This document shows positions 7,627 to 17,934 of a stretch of 38,994 bases of DNA, in pieces. The notes beneath the pieces are model-generated. The model worked only from the letters and a program-made list of their open reading frames with translations, made no database searches and was not told the origin of the DNA. The position numbers and the translations under genes were made by a program. This DNA comes from Desulfuromonas sp. (GTDB lineage Bacteria > Desulfobacterota > Desulfuromonadia > Desulfuromonadales > BM501), in NCBI RefSeq assembly GCF_002868845.1, contig NZ_PKUB01000023.1, forward strand, positions 26,240 through 65,233, given 5' to 3'. Positions within the stretch are counted from its first letter, which is position 1, and every line of letters starts with the position of its first letter.

Positions 7627-8451
7627 CTAGCGAAACAGCATTGAGATATCGGCGGCCAGGTACGAGTGGGTCATCGCCCCCACCGAGATGAGATCCACCC
7701 CGGTCTCGGCGATCTCCCGAACTGTCTCCAGGTTGACCCCCCCGGAGGCTTCGGCGAGGGCTCGGCCGTCGATCAACTCCACCGCGCTGCACAGGGTCTC
7801 AAGATCCATATTGTCCAGCAGGATGATGTCGGCCCCCGCCTCCAGGGCTTCGCCCACCTCCGCGAGATCGCGGGTCTCCACTTCGATTTTCAGGGTATGG
7901 GGGGCGTAGTCGCGGGCGCGTCCGACGGCGGTGGCGATGCCCCCGGCGGCGGCGATGTGGTTCTCCTTGATCAGAACGCCGTCATAAAGGGAGGTGCGGT
8001 GATTGCGCCCCCCCCCCGAGCGTACCGAGTATTTTTCCAGGATCCGCAGGCCCGGGGTGGTCTTGCGGGTATCGACGATGGTCGCCCCGGTCCCCTCGAC
8101 CGCCTTGACGAAGCGGGAGGTCAGGGTGGCCACCCCGCTCATGCGCTGCAGCAGGTTGAGAGCCACCCGCTCGCCCTGAAGAAGGAAAGAAGCCTCGCCC
8201 TTCAGCCAGGCCAGCACCTCACCGCGCCGGACGCTCTGGCCGTCCTCGATGATCTTCTCGAAGGCCACCTCCTCGTCGAGCAGTTGAAAGACCCGGCGAG
8301 CGACGTCGATGCCCGAGAGGACGAAATCTTCCTTGGCCACGAACTCGGCCCGGACCACCTTGCCCGGGCTCACCGTGGCGAGGGTGGTCACGTCGCCGAG
8401 ACCGATGTCCTCCTGCAGAGCATTGCGGATAATGCGATCGATTTCCAGCAT
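7627..8451 (-). CDS. nadC: Quinolinate phosphoribosyltransferase (decarboxylating)
   Basis: A 274-residue NadC that makes nicotinate mononucleotide from quinolinate and PRPP in NAD synthesis. It shows the family signature DTRKTTPGLR followed by KYSVRSGGGRNHR and LIKENHI, then the acidic EVE and ILLDNM strands of the barrel and a C-terminal SGGVN and SVGAMTHS pair. The ATG at 8451 has AGGAG six bases upstream; the longer frame begins without one. It is the first gene of the leftward run and has a candidate extended -10 promoter at 8493-8522. Confidence 0.96.
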   Translation of the reverse strand: MLEIDRIIRNALQEDIGLGDVTTLATVSPGKVVRAEFVAKEDFVLSGIDVARRVFQLLDEEVAFEKIIEDGQSVRRGEVLAWLKGEASFLLQGERVALNLLQRMSGVATLTSRFVKAVEGTGATIVDTRKTTPGLRILEKYSVRSGGGRNHRTSLYDGVLIKENHIAAAGGIATAVGRARDYAPHTLKIEVETRDLAEVGEALEAGADIILLDNMDLETLCSAVELIDGRALAEASGGVNLETVREIAETGVDLISVGAMTHSYLAADISMLFR

Positions 8452-8492
8452 CGTAGACTCCTGAGTGGCGGCTAACATATTGAAAATGCTTT

Positions 8493-8522
8493 TTTATAGC
8501 ACAGCAGACAAAGCCCCCGCAA
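8493..8522 (-). promoter_or_regulatory. Candidate promoter for the nadC-birA-coaX run
   Basis: On the minus strand an extended -10, TGCTATAAA (hexamer 8498-8493, five of six matches), lies 18 bp after TTGCGG (8522-8517). The predicted start is about 35 bases before the nadC ATG. The weak -35 is offset by the TGn extension. Confidence 0.5.
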
Positions 8523-8677
8523 CCGAAAAGCCCGGAGCGCGGGACGGGGGAATTTTTCTTTACTTTTGCGGCTCCCTGCCGGAAAATACGGGGATTTTGA
8601 CAGCGGCTAAAACGGTCCCCTCGGCTCCCCTCGCCGGGACCGCCTTACCGCCCCGCCGTTGAAAAAGGAGGTAGGCC

Positions 8678-9583
8678 ATGCGTTCAACGTGGATACTCGC
8701 CCTTATTGCTCTCATCACCCTGACTTCGCCGGGTTGCGTCAAGAAATCGACCTATCTGCAAAAAGTCGATGAAGCCGCCCTCCTGGGCAACCGCTTCGAA
8801 GACCTGCAGTCCCGCCACAGCCAGCTTCAGCAGCAGAGGGACGAACTCGCCGCCCGCAACGACGACCTGGACCGGCGCCTGGCCGAATCCCTCGCCAAGG
8901 GAACCGCCCTCGAGCAGGACCTCGAGAGGGCCCGAAACGACATCGGGCGCCTGGAGAAGGTCCTCTCCGACCGCAGCGCCGAGGCCGGGGCGGCCATGGC
9001 CGAGATGCGCCGCACCACCGACCGCCTGGAAGAGGAGAACCGGGGTCTTCACCAGCAGGTCGAAAAAGAGCGACTCGCCCGGGAGGCCCGCCTCGCCCAG
9101 ATGAAGAGCACCTACGACGAGTTGGTGGACAAGATGGAGTCCGAGATCGAGCGGGGAGAAATCACGATCTCCGAACTGCAGGGCAAGCTCACCGTCAACC
9201 TGGTGGAACGCATCCTGTTCGATTCGGGCAAGGCGGACATCAAGCCCGAAGGCCTGAACGTGCTGCGCAGGGTGGGGGACATTCTGGGCGGGGTCAAGGA
9301 CAAGGCAATCCGGGTCGAGGGGCACACCGACGACGTCCCCATCAGCCCCCGCCTGCAGACGACCTTTCCGACCAACTGGGAACTCTCCACGGCCCGGGCC
9401 GCCAACGTCGTCCACTTTCTCCAGGATCGAGTCAACATCCCCGGCGAGCGCCTCTCTGCAGCCGGTTTCAGTGAATACCGCCCCGTCGCCGACAACGGGT
9501 CCCCCGAGGGGCGGGCGCAGAACCGCCGCATCCAGATCGTCCTGGTCCCTTCGGATGCCGAAACGATCCAGCCGCTGCAGTAG
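8678..9583 (+). CDS. OmpA-family lipoprotein with coiled coil
   Basis: A 301-residue exported protein. A short hydrophobic signal ends at Cys20 in LTSPGC, a plausible though not classic lipobox. Residues about 30-160 are heptad-rich coiled coil (Leu, Glu, Arg, Gln). The C-terminal part (about 170-290) is an OmpA/MotB-like peptidoglycan-binding domain with ILFDSGKADIKPEG, VEGHTDDVPI and the NWELSTARAANVV and GRAQNRRI motifs. It would tether outer membrane to the cell wall. The ATG has GGAGG seven bases upstream. It stands alone, ending at a strong bidirectional terminator. The 226-bp gap to the divergent nadC holds its promoter, but I see no convincing plus-strand boxes. Confidence 0.88.
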   Translation: MRSTWILALIALITLTSPGCVKKSTYLQKVDEAALLGNRFEDLQSRHSQLQQQRDELAARNDDLDRRLAESLAKGTALEQDLERARNDIGRLEKVLSDRSAEAGAAMAEMRRTTDRLEEENRGLHQQVEKERLAREARLAQMKSTYDELVDKMESEIERGEITISELQGKLTVNLVERILFDSGKADIKPEGLNVLRRVGDILGGVKDKAIRVEGHTDDVPISPRLQTTFPTNWELSTARAANVVHFLQDRVNIPGERLSAAGFSEYRPVADNGSPEGRAQNRRIQIVLVPSDAETIQPLQ

Positions 9584-9602
9584 ATCCGCCCATTCACAGG
9601 AA

Positions 9603-9638
9603 ACAAAAAGCCGGGGCCACAAGGCCCCGGCTTTTTGT
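9603..9638. terminator. Bidirectional rho-independent terminator
   Basis: ACAAAAAGCCGGGGCC (9603-9618) pairs perfectly with GGCCCCGGCTTTTTGT (9623-9638) across a 4-base loop. Because the arms carry A and T runs, it works in both directions and serves the OmpA-like gene and the convergent DUF4388-like gene. Confidence 0.93.
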
Positions 9639-9700
9639 CAACAACTCGATGCCGTCCCGCCGCTGCGGGATCGGTCCCTGGCGAAAAGAGCAGATCGCCC

Positions 9701-10369
9701 CTAGGTGCGTCCCTGCCTGACAGCCATATCGAGGGCCTTCTGCCACAGGGCTCCCATGCCAGGAGAATCGAGCAAGTCCCCGGCGTCCTCCCCTTGTCCC
9801 TCCCCGCTGGACAGCACGTCCAGCTTGGCCTCCGGAAGTCCGGCCACAGAGCGGGAGAGATCGGCCTGCGTCTCCAGGGTCTGGCCCCCGTCATGGAAAA
9901 AGCCAATGGGCAGCCCCTCCCGAAAGAAGATAAGGGCGGTGCGCTCTCCGGAGTAGACCCGCAGACAGCCGCTCAGGCGTTCCTCCCGAACAATTGCCAG
10001 AAGACGTTCGAGATCGATGAATTTGAGGGCCTGGCCCCGGTAGAGGACCTCTCCGTTCTGGAGGCCCCGCAGGAGCCTGACCAACTCGGGGGAAAGGCGG
10101 TAAATGCCGAGCCGCATCCCTCCCTCGATGGAACGCTCGAAAATCCGCGCGATGGCGTCGTAGGCGGTCAGCCTCTCCCGCTCGCCCTCGAAGAGGGCGT
10201 TGGTCAGCCGGCCCTGGGCGAAAAGGAGAATTCCCCTCTCCCTGCGCCCTGCGAAGTTGAGGTAGCCGGTGAAGGTCCCGCTGCGCAGCTTTTCCAAGGC
10301 TTCGGGAAGGTTCACCCTGCCCGGATCGATATCTTCCTTGACGGCATGGCCGCGGGGCAACAATGACAT
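9701..10369 (-). CDS. DUF4388-like protein with two related units
   Basis: A 222-residue protein without signal peptide or membrane helix. Two segments share one pattern: VNLPEALEKLRSGTFTGYLNF...GILLFAQGRLTNA (about 20-62) and IDLERLLAIVREERLSGCLRV...LIFFREGLPIGFF (about 117-160). This is the DUF4388/PATAN layout common in Desulfuromonadales and Myxococcota, where it often accompanies signalling domains; its molecular role is unknown. The ATG at 10369 follows GAGG. A good promoter lies directly upstream and a terminator downstream, so it is a single-gene unit. Confidence 0.75.
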   Translation of the reverse strand: MSLLPRGHAVKEDIDPGRVNLPEALEKLRSGTFTGYLNFAGRRERGILLFAQGRLTNALFEGERERLTAYDAIARIFERSIEGGMRLGIYRLSPELVRLLRGLQNGEVLYRGQALKFIDLERLLAIVREERLSGCLRVYSGERTALIFFREGLPIGFFHDGGQTLETQADLSRSVAGLPEAKLDVLSSGEGQGEDAGDLLDSPGMGALWQKALDMAVRQGRT

Positions 10370-10406
10370 GGGTCAGCCTCGATAATCGGGAATAAAATTC
10401 GACCAG

Positions 10407-10435
10407 ACAGTAAGCAAAATCCCCATCCCTGTCAA
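10407..10435 (-). promoter_or_regulatory. Sigma-70 type promoter for the DUF4388-like gene
   Basis: On the minus strand a perfect TTGACA (10435-10430), a 17-bp spacer and TACTGT (10412-10407) lie about 40 bp before the start codon, in the gap after the methyltransferase stop. Confidence 0.65.
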
Positions 10436-10451
10436 CAGCAACGAGCCCATC

Positions 10452-11444
10452 TCAGGGTTTGCGGGCCAAGACCATGCCGGTTTCGGGCCCGGCAGGGAGA
10501 ATCTCCGGCGCCTCGAAACCCTGCTCGGCCATCCAGGCGGCGACCTCCGCCCCGCCGTAGGCCCTCCCCCCCTCGGTCATGACAAGCATGTGTACCGAGA
10601 AAAGGGCCGCGTTCAGAGGCGAGGTCATTCCCTCGTCGAGGAGGAACTCGTGCACCGCCAGGGTCCCGCCGGGGTTGAGGGCTCTCCAGGCCTTTTCGAT
10701 GAGCATCCGGCAGCCGGGCTCGTCCTGCGAATGGAAAACCTGGGAGATCCAGACGAAGTCGACCCCCGAGCCGAGTTCGTCCCGGCAGAAGTCCCCCTCC
10801 ACCAGCCTGACCCGCTCGAGAAGCCCCTGCGCGGCAAGCCTCTCCCGGCCGACGGCCAGAGCGCCGGGCAGGTCGAAAAGCCGAACCTCCTCCAGGTGGG
10901 GATGGGCATCCAGGAAGGCCGACGCGTAGGTGCCGGGTCCGCCGCCGACATCGAGGACCACCTTTGCCCGGGACAGGTCGAGCTTGCGGGCCACCTGCGG
11001 CGCGAGCTCGCGGGTGACATCGTCCATGCCCCGTATGAAGTCCCGGGTCCACTCCTCTTTCGTGCCGAGGATGGCCTCCTCCCGAGGGCGGGCCGGGCGG
11101 CCGTCACGGATCACCTCGCCGAGATCGTTCCATGCCCCCCAGCAGTGGTGAATGTGCTTGAAGATGCTCCCCCGGAAGGCCTCCCCCTGCACCAGCCACC
11201 GGGAGGCCGCGGGGCCGTTGCGGTACAGGTCCCCCTCTTTCTGCAGCAGGCCCACCGCCACGAGGGCGTTCAGGAGGATGGTCAGGGCGCGGCCGTCCCG
11301 TCCCAGTTCGGCGGCCAGGTCATCGGCCACCCTCCCCTGCCCCACCCGGCTGAAGAGGTCGAGGTCGTTGGCCACAAAAAAGATCTTGGCCGCTTCGAAG
11401 CCGTGCGCCAGGCGCATCAGGTCGTGAAAAGATTCGAGTGTCAT
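10452..11444 (-). CDS. SAM-dependent methyltransferase, O-methyltransferase type
   Basis: A 330-residue protein with an N-terminal winged-helix dimerisation domain (about 1-90) and a C-terminal Rossmann methyltransferase domain. The SAM-binding motif I reads LDVGGGPG; it is followed by LFDLPGAL, a post-motif GDF and a VHEFLLDEG strand. This layout matches the family of plant-like and bacterial O-methyltransferases (acetylserotonin methyltransferase, BchU and CrtF relatives). The acceptor cannot be read from sequence. The ATG at 11444 has GGAGG seven bases upstream. It follows the ParA-like gene by 32 bp and is probably the last gene of that operon. Confidence 0.85.
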   Translation of the reverse strand: MTLESFHDLMRLAHGFEAAKIFFVANDLDLFSRVGQGRVADDLAAELGRDGRALTILLNALVAVGLLQKEGDLYRNGPAASRWLVQGEAFRGSIFKHIHHCWGAWNDLGEVIRDGRPARPREEAILGTKEEWTRDFIRGMDDVTRELAPQVARKLDLSRAKVVLDVGGGPGTYASAFLDAHPHLEEVRLFDLPGALAVGRERLAAQGLLERVRLVEGDFCRDELGSGVDFVWISQVFHSQDEPGCRMLIEKAWRALNPGGTLAVHEFLLDEGMTSPLNAALFSVHMLVMTEGGRAYGGAEVAAWMAEQGFEAPEILPAGPETGMVLARKP

Positions 11445-11476
11445 CGCCCTGCCTCCATCGGTTTGACCTTGCCTGA

Positions 11477-12763
11477 TCAACGCGCCAGGATCTCCCGCAG
11501 GACCCTGCGCCTCATGTCGGAAAAATGCCCATACCCCGCCTCGCCGAGGAAACTCTCGACGGGGCCGGTCTGAAGGGTAAGGAGGAGCGTCTCCCGGTAG
11601 AACTCCTCGGCGAAGCGCCCGGTGGCGCCTTCCAAAAAGGGTCCGTAGGGGGCATCTGACGGGCTGCCGACCTCCTCTTCGACGACCTTGTTCCCGGAGC
11701 CCTGGAACAGGTGAACGGTCAGGCTGGCCTCCGGTCCGAAAACCGCGGCCCCGCGGGTCTCGAGGGCGATGAGACCCTCCTCCGAAAGATAGGTTTTCAG
11801 GTCGGTGCCGCTGAGCATATCATCGAGGCAGGGGCCGTGCACCAGGCCGCGGCGCCGGCTTCGCATGTCGAAGAAGAAATGTCCCTCCGCACCCCCGGTC
11901 GTCTCCCCGCAAACCGGGCATCCCCCCTGAAGGCGCCGGGCCCGTCCCCGGGGTATCGCTCCGCCGGCCAGCGCGGCACTCCGTTGGCTCAAAGGGCGGT
12001 CCGTGTCGTCGAAGCGCTCAAGGACGAAGCCCGCCAGGTCTCGGAGCTGCCGGTGCACGACGGTCGAGCGGGCGTGGGTCAGGACAGGGTAGACCCGGCT
12101 GGAGAGGTTGGTGGCCAGTCCCTCCACCTTGGGGCTCTTGGCGATAAAGGTCTCGAGCACCTGGTAGCCCCTCTCCCGGGCGGAAAAGGACAGAAAGTCG
12201 CGCATCCCGATCTTGCCCCGGAGCCGCAACCGGGCATCGATGAGACTCGGCAGGAGCCACATCCTTTGCCCGTCGCCGCTGCTCCCAACGAGGGCCTGCT
12301 GCAGGGACGCCGCGTTGACCAGGGAAGCCCGGTCCTTGACCGGCACGAGCGCGAGATCGGCGGCCACCAGGGCGCTTCGGGTAAAGTAGTCGAGGATGGG
12401 GCGGGTATCGAGGATCAGGATGCCGGGCAGGTTTGAGGCGGCGAGGGCTCTACGAAGATGGTTCAGGTCGTCGTCGGGCGGGGAAAGCTCCCGCTCCGAT
12501 GCCAGGAACTGCACACCGTACTCGCCGAGCTGGGCCAACCCGGCAGCGGGCGCTCCTTCGAACAGGCCGGCCACGGAAGCGCCCCGGTGGGTGCCGATGG
12601 CGAACATGCTGTCGACGCTGAAATGGTTATCGAAGGAGGCGATGGTGACCGGCAGGTCCTCGCGCAGGGCCTTGAGGTAGACGGCCAGATTGGTGGCGAT
12701 GGTGGTCTTGCCCACCCCCCCCTTTTCGCTGGCGATCGTGACCACGAACGGAAACCCCTTCAC
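11477..12763 (-). CDS. ParA/MinD-type ATPase with a Cys-rich C-terminal part
   Basis: A 428-residue protein. The N-terminal half is a deviant-Walker ATPase with EKGGVGKTT (13-21), LILDTRP as Walker B and a signature Lys in KGG. The C-terminal half has CPVCGETTGG followed some 25 residues later by VHGPC, which together could form a zinc site, then a region without recognisable family. No ParB, parS site or replication gene is nearby, so classical chromosome or plasmid partition is unlikely. The GTG start at 12763 lies 9 bp after the ABC-F stop, with GAGGGGGTGG as ribosome site, so translation is probably coupled. Confidence 0.8.
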   Translation of the reverse strand: MKGFPFVVTIASEKGGVGKTTIATNLAVYLKALREDLPVTIASFDNHFSVDSMFAIGTHRGASVAGLFEGAPAAGLAQLGEYGVQFLASERELSPPDDDLNHLRRALAASNLPGILILDTRPILDYFTRSALVAADLALVPVKDRASLVNAASLQQALVGSSGDGQRMWLLPSLIDARLRLRGKIGMRDFLSFSARERGYQVLETFIAKSPKVEGLATNLSSRVYPVLTHARSTVVHRQLRDLAGFVLERFDDTDRPLSQRSAALAGGAIPRGRARRLQGGCPVCGETTGGAEGHFFFDMRSRRRGLVHGPCLDDMLSGTDLKTYLSEEGLIALETRGAAVFGPEASLTVHLFQGSGNKVVEEEVGSPSDAPYGPFLEGATGRFAEEFYRETLLLTLQTGPVESFLGEAGYGHFSDMRRRVLREILAR

Positions 12764-12772
12764 CCCACCCCC

Positions 12773-14701
<1,929 letters not shown>

Positions 14702-14707
14702 GGAGCA

Positions 14708-14716
14708 TATATACCA
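14708..14716 (-). promoter_or_regulatory. Extended -10 box directly before the ABC-F start codon
   Basis: On the minus strand TGGTATATA spans 14716-14708. Transcription would be expected to start 6-7 bases later, at or next to the A of the ATG (14701). No -35 is evident. Together with the missing ribosome site this suggests a leaderless message. Confidence 0.35.
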
Positions 14717-14863
14717 CAGGGAGCAGGGGCGGGGGAACGGGAAATGCCGGGGAGAAAAGAGTGGGCCCGAAGCAGGGGCGGCTTTTTTGAGCCCCCGCCG
14801 GGCGGCTGCCGTCGACTCGAATCCCCGAAACGCATCTTCCCCCTATCCAAAACCCCTTTTACC

Positions 14864-14872
14864 TGATATAGT
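14864..14872 (+). promoter_or_regulatory. Candidate extended -10 promoter for the RNase E/G gene
   Basis: TGATATAGT is an extended -10 (hexamer TATAGT, five of six matches) with no clear -35. A start near 14879 would give a leader of roughly 325 bases. Confidence 0.4.
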
Positions 14873-15205
14873 TGGCGGAATTTTGGGAGTGTCTCCTCCT
14901 CCCTTTTGGAAAGACCGCACCGGGCCACCGGCCCTGGCGATATACAACGCACAGTTTCAGCAGACCCCGGATCCGATTCCAGGCCCGAAAGAGGCCGGAA
15001 AAGACGGGGGAAGCATCCGCCCAGCACCCCCTTCCGTTTGGCGCAGCGCCATTTCCGGGCACGAGGGCGTGCGGGCAAAGATTTTCTGAGACGGATTCGG
15101 CCCAGCCGTCCCCCCAGGGGCGCCAGAGGAGAACCGTCCCGGCGGCGACCGCGCCGCATCACACCCCATTTGAGACCGTCCTGCGGGGCGGCCGGAAGGA
15201 TTCAC
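14873..15205 (+). other. Long 5' leader of the RNase E/G gene
   Basis: The 500 bases between the ABC-F start and the RNase E/G start hold no gene I can support. The second half is GC-rich with a small GGGCC-ACC-GGCCC hairpin. In Escherichia coli the rne leader is also over 300 bases and mediates autoregulation by RNase E. A similar role here is an inference from length and position alone. Confidence 0.4.
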
Positions 15206-17899
15206 ATGAGCAGAAAGATGCTTATCAACGCCACTCTTCCCGAAGAGAACCGGGTGGCCATCGTCGAAGAGGGTATCCTCACCGAACTCGACATCGAAAT
15301 TGCCGGCAAGGAACAGACCAAGGGCAACATCTACAAGGCGGTCGTTGTTCGGGTGGAAACCGGACTTCAGGCCGCCTTCGTCGATTTTGGAGGGGAGCGC
15401 CTCGGCTTCCTGCAGATAGGGGAGATTCACCCCTCCTACTACCAGTCCAGCGGAAACGACGGTGAAGGCAACCGACGCCCCCGGATCGGCGACGTGCTGC
15501 GCCGCGGCATGGAACTGCAGGTTCAGATCGTCAAGGAAGAGCGCGGCACCAAGGGGGCGGCGCTCACCACCTACCTCTCCCTTCCGGGCCGCTACATGGT
15601 GCTCATGCCCGGCAGCGACACCCGGGGCATTTCCCGCAAGATCGAAGAGGAATCCCAGCGCAAGAAGATCAAACAGGCCATGGCCTCGCTGGAGTTGCCG
15701 GAGAAGATCGGCTATATCGTCCGCACCGCCGGCATCGGCCAGAAAAAGGAAGAACTGAAGCGCGACTTCCAATACCTGCTGCGGGTCTACGAGAACATTC
15801 AGGCCCTGAGCAAAAAAGTCAAAGCGCCGGCCCTGGTCTACCAGGAATCGAACCTCGTCATCCGCTCGCTGCGCGACTACTTCAGCGCTGACGTTGACGA
15901 GGTGTTGGTGGACGATGCGGCGGTCTTCCAGGAGGCGCGGGACTTCTTCCAGCAGGTGATGCCCGAGTACGCCAAGCTGGTCAAGCTTCACCAGGAGCGG
16001 CGCCCCATCTTCTCCCGTTACCAGATCGAGGAGCAGATCGAAACAATCGCTCAGAACAAGGTCGCCCTCCCCTCCGGCGGCTCCATCGTCATCGACCCCA
16101 CCGAGGCCCTCGTCGCCATCGACGTCAACTCCGGCAAAATGGCCGGCGAGCAGGGAATCGAGGCGACCGCCACCCGGACCAATCTGGAAGCGGCCACCGA
16201 GGTCGGCAGGCAGCTCCGGCTCCGTGACCTGGGGGGGTTGATCGTCATCGACTTCATCGACATGCGTGACCGCAAACACATCCGCGATGTCGAAAAGAAC
16301 CTCAAGGACGCTCTCAAATCCGACAAAGCGCGGGTGACGGTGGGGCGCATCAGCCAATTCGGCCTCCTTGAGATGAGCCGCCAGCGCATCAAGTCGACCC
16401 TGGCGGCAGGCGCCTACCTCGGCTGCCCGCACTGCAACGGTACAGGCAAGGTCAAGAGCCCCGAGGCACAGGCCGTGGCTCTGCTGCGCAGAATCCATGC
16501 TGGAGTAGCCAAGGGACAGGTTGCCAGGGTAAACGCCGAGGTTCCCCTGGAGGTATCCACCTACCTGCTCAACACCAAACGCGAAGAACTTCTTCAGCTG
16601 GAACGGCAGTACGACATCACCATCCACATCAAGGGGCACCCCGGTTTCGTCGCCGACCAGGCCGACATCAGCCTCGCCAAGCGCGACAAAGATGCTGAAA
16701 AGACCGGCGACGTCGCCCAGGTCGTGACGGCAGCTGCCGGACTGGAGGCCCCCCCGGCCCCTGCCGCCGAAACCGCTCCAGCGGCCCAGGGCGAAGGACA
16801 GGAGGCCGCCCAGCCCCCTGCCGAAGGGGAAGGGGGCAAAAGGAGACGCCGGCGCCGGCGCAACAGGAAAAGACCCGCGGAAACCACACCGGGGCAGGAG
16901 TCGGCCGCCGCGGAAGCCGCGCCGCAAGAAGAAGCCATGCCCGAAACGCCTCCTGAGGCCGCTCCCACAGCGGATGAGAAGGGTCCCGAAGGAGAAGAAG
17001 AGGAAAAACCGAGAAGCCGCAGACGCCGCCGCAGGAGGAGGTCCGAAAAGACCCCTTCAGCTGAAACCGTCGAGACCGGGGGCGCTGACAAGACCGAAGC
17101 GACGGCCCCCGTCGAGCCGCCTTCTCAGCCCGAGGCCCTTGTCGAGCAGCCTTCTCAGCCCGAGGCCCCCGTCGAGTCGGCCCCCGAGTCCGTGACCGAG
17201 GAAAAGCCCAAGCCTGCGCCCAAGCGCCGCGCTCCCCGCAAGAAAGCCGAGAAAAAACCGGCCGAAGCGGCCGCCCCGGAAACAGCGGTGGGCGAAAAAG
17301 CGGCCCCCCCAGAGCAGACGAGCGAAGCGGCCCCCGAAGCCCCGGCCGAGGAGAAGCCCAAGCCTGCGCCCAAGCGCCGCGCTCCCCGCAAGAAGGCCGA
17401 GAAAAAACCGGCCGAAGCGGCCGCCCCGGAAACAGCGGTGGCCGAAAAAGCGGCCGCCCCAGAGCAGACGAGCGAAGCGGCCCCCGAGCCCCCGGCCGGG
17501 GAAAAGCCCAAGCCGGCGCCCAAGCGCCGCGCGCCCCGCAAAAAGGCCGAGGTAAAACCGGCCGAAGCGGCCGCCCCGGAAACAGCGGTGGCCGAAAAAG
17601 CGGCCCCCGAGCCCCCGGCCGAGGAGAAGCCCAAGCCGGCGCCCAAGCGCCGCGCGCCCCGCAAGAAGGCCGAGGTAAAACCGGCCGAGCCTCCTGCGGA
17701 GGCGACTTCTCAGGCGGAGCCCTCCTCAACGGCTGAAGTGAAACCTGAGGGCGCGTCCGAAGAGAAACCCAAACCGACCCGAAAGCGCCGATCGCCGGCC
17801 AAAAAGACCGAAGAGAAAGCGGCCGAGGAGACCGCGGAGCCAAAACCCAAACCGGCCCGAACGCGCCGACCGGCTCGCAAGAAAACCGAAACCGAATAA
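15206..17899 (+). CDS. rng: Ribonuclease E/G with long basic C-terminal tail
   Basis: An 897-residue endoribonuclease for mRNA decay and rRNA maturation. The first 500 residues are the conserved catalytic half: an S1 RNA-binding domain (about 35-125), 5'-sensor and DNase I-like regions, metal-binding D306 (AIDVNSG) and D349 (IDFIDM), and the zinc-link C407PHC410. Residues about 510-897 are low-complexity Ala/Pro/Glu/Lys/Arg with basic clusters (RRRRRR type) and repeats of KPKPAPKRRAPRKKAE. Escherichia coli RNase G lacks such a tail, while RNase E uses one as RNA-binding scaffold, but this tail shows no obvious partner motifs. The ATG at 15206 has GGAAGGA upstream; a longer open frame before it is GC-driven and lacks homology. 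Confidence 0.95.
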   Translation: MSRKMLINATLPEENRVAIVEEGILTELDIEIAGKEQTKGNIYKAVVVRVETGLQAAFVDFGGERLGFLQIGEIHPSYYQSSGNDGEGNRRPRIGDVLRRGMELQVQIVKEERGTKGAALTTYLSLPGRYMVLMPGSDTRGISRKIEEESQRKKIKQAMASLELPEKIGYIVRTAGIGQKKEELKRDFQYLLRVYENIQALSKKVKAPALVYQESNLVIRSLRDYFSADVDEVLVDDAAVFQEARDFFQQVMPEYAKLVKLHQERRPIFSRYQIEEQIETIAQNKVALPSGGSIVIDPTEALVAIDVNSGKMAGEQGIEATATRTNLEAATEVGRQLRLRDLGGLIVIDFIDMRDRKHIRDVEKNLKDALKSDKARVTVGRISQFGLLEMSRQRIKSTLAAGAYLGCPHCNGTGKVKSPEAQAVALLRRIHAGVAKGQVARVNAEVPLEVSTYLLNTKREELLQLERQYDITIHIKGHPGFVADQADISLAKRDKDAEKTGDVAQVVTAAAGLEAPPAPAAETAPAAQGEGQEAAQPPAEGEGGKRRRRRRRNRKRPAETTPGQESAAAEAAPQEEAMPETPPEAAPTADEKGPEGEEEEKPRSRRRRRRRRSEKTPSAETVETGGADKTEATAPVEPPSQPEALVEQPSQPEAPVESAPESVTEEKPKPAPKRRAPRKKAEKKPAEAAAPETAVGEKAAPPEQTSEAAPEAPAEEKPKPAPKRRAPRKKAEKKPAEAAAPETAVAEKAAAPEQTSEAAPEPPAGEKPKPAPKRRAPRKKAEVKPAEAAAPETAVAEKAAPEPPAEEKPKPAPKRRAPRKKAEVKPAEPPAEATSQAEPSSTAEVKPEGASEEKPKPTRKRRSPAKKTEEKAAEETAEPKPKPARTRRPARKKTETE
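17198..17690. repeat. 150-bp tandem repeats in the RNase E/G tail
   Basis: Units begin at 17198, 17348, 17498 and 17621. The first two are 150 bp (50 residues), the third is shortened to 123 bp, and the fourth is partial. Each starts with [EG]EKPKPAPKRRAPRKKAE. The copies are highly similar at the DNA level, which implies recent duplication. Confidence 0.85.
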
Positions 17900-17906
17900 C
17901 AAATGA

Positions 17907-17934
17907 AAAGGCCGGGGCAATTGCCCCGGCCTTT
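17907..17934. terminator. Bidirectional terminator, perfect palindrome
   Basis: AAAGGCCGGGGCAA (17907-17920) is followed directly by its complement TTGCCCCGGCCTTT (17921-17934). It lies between the convergent RNase E/G and Smr genes and overlaps the last bases of the Smr stop codon. T tracts are short (three), so efficiency may be moderate. Confidence 0.8.
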
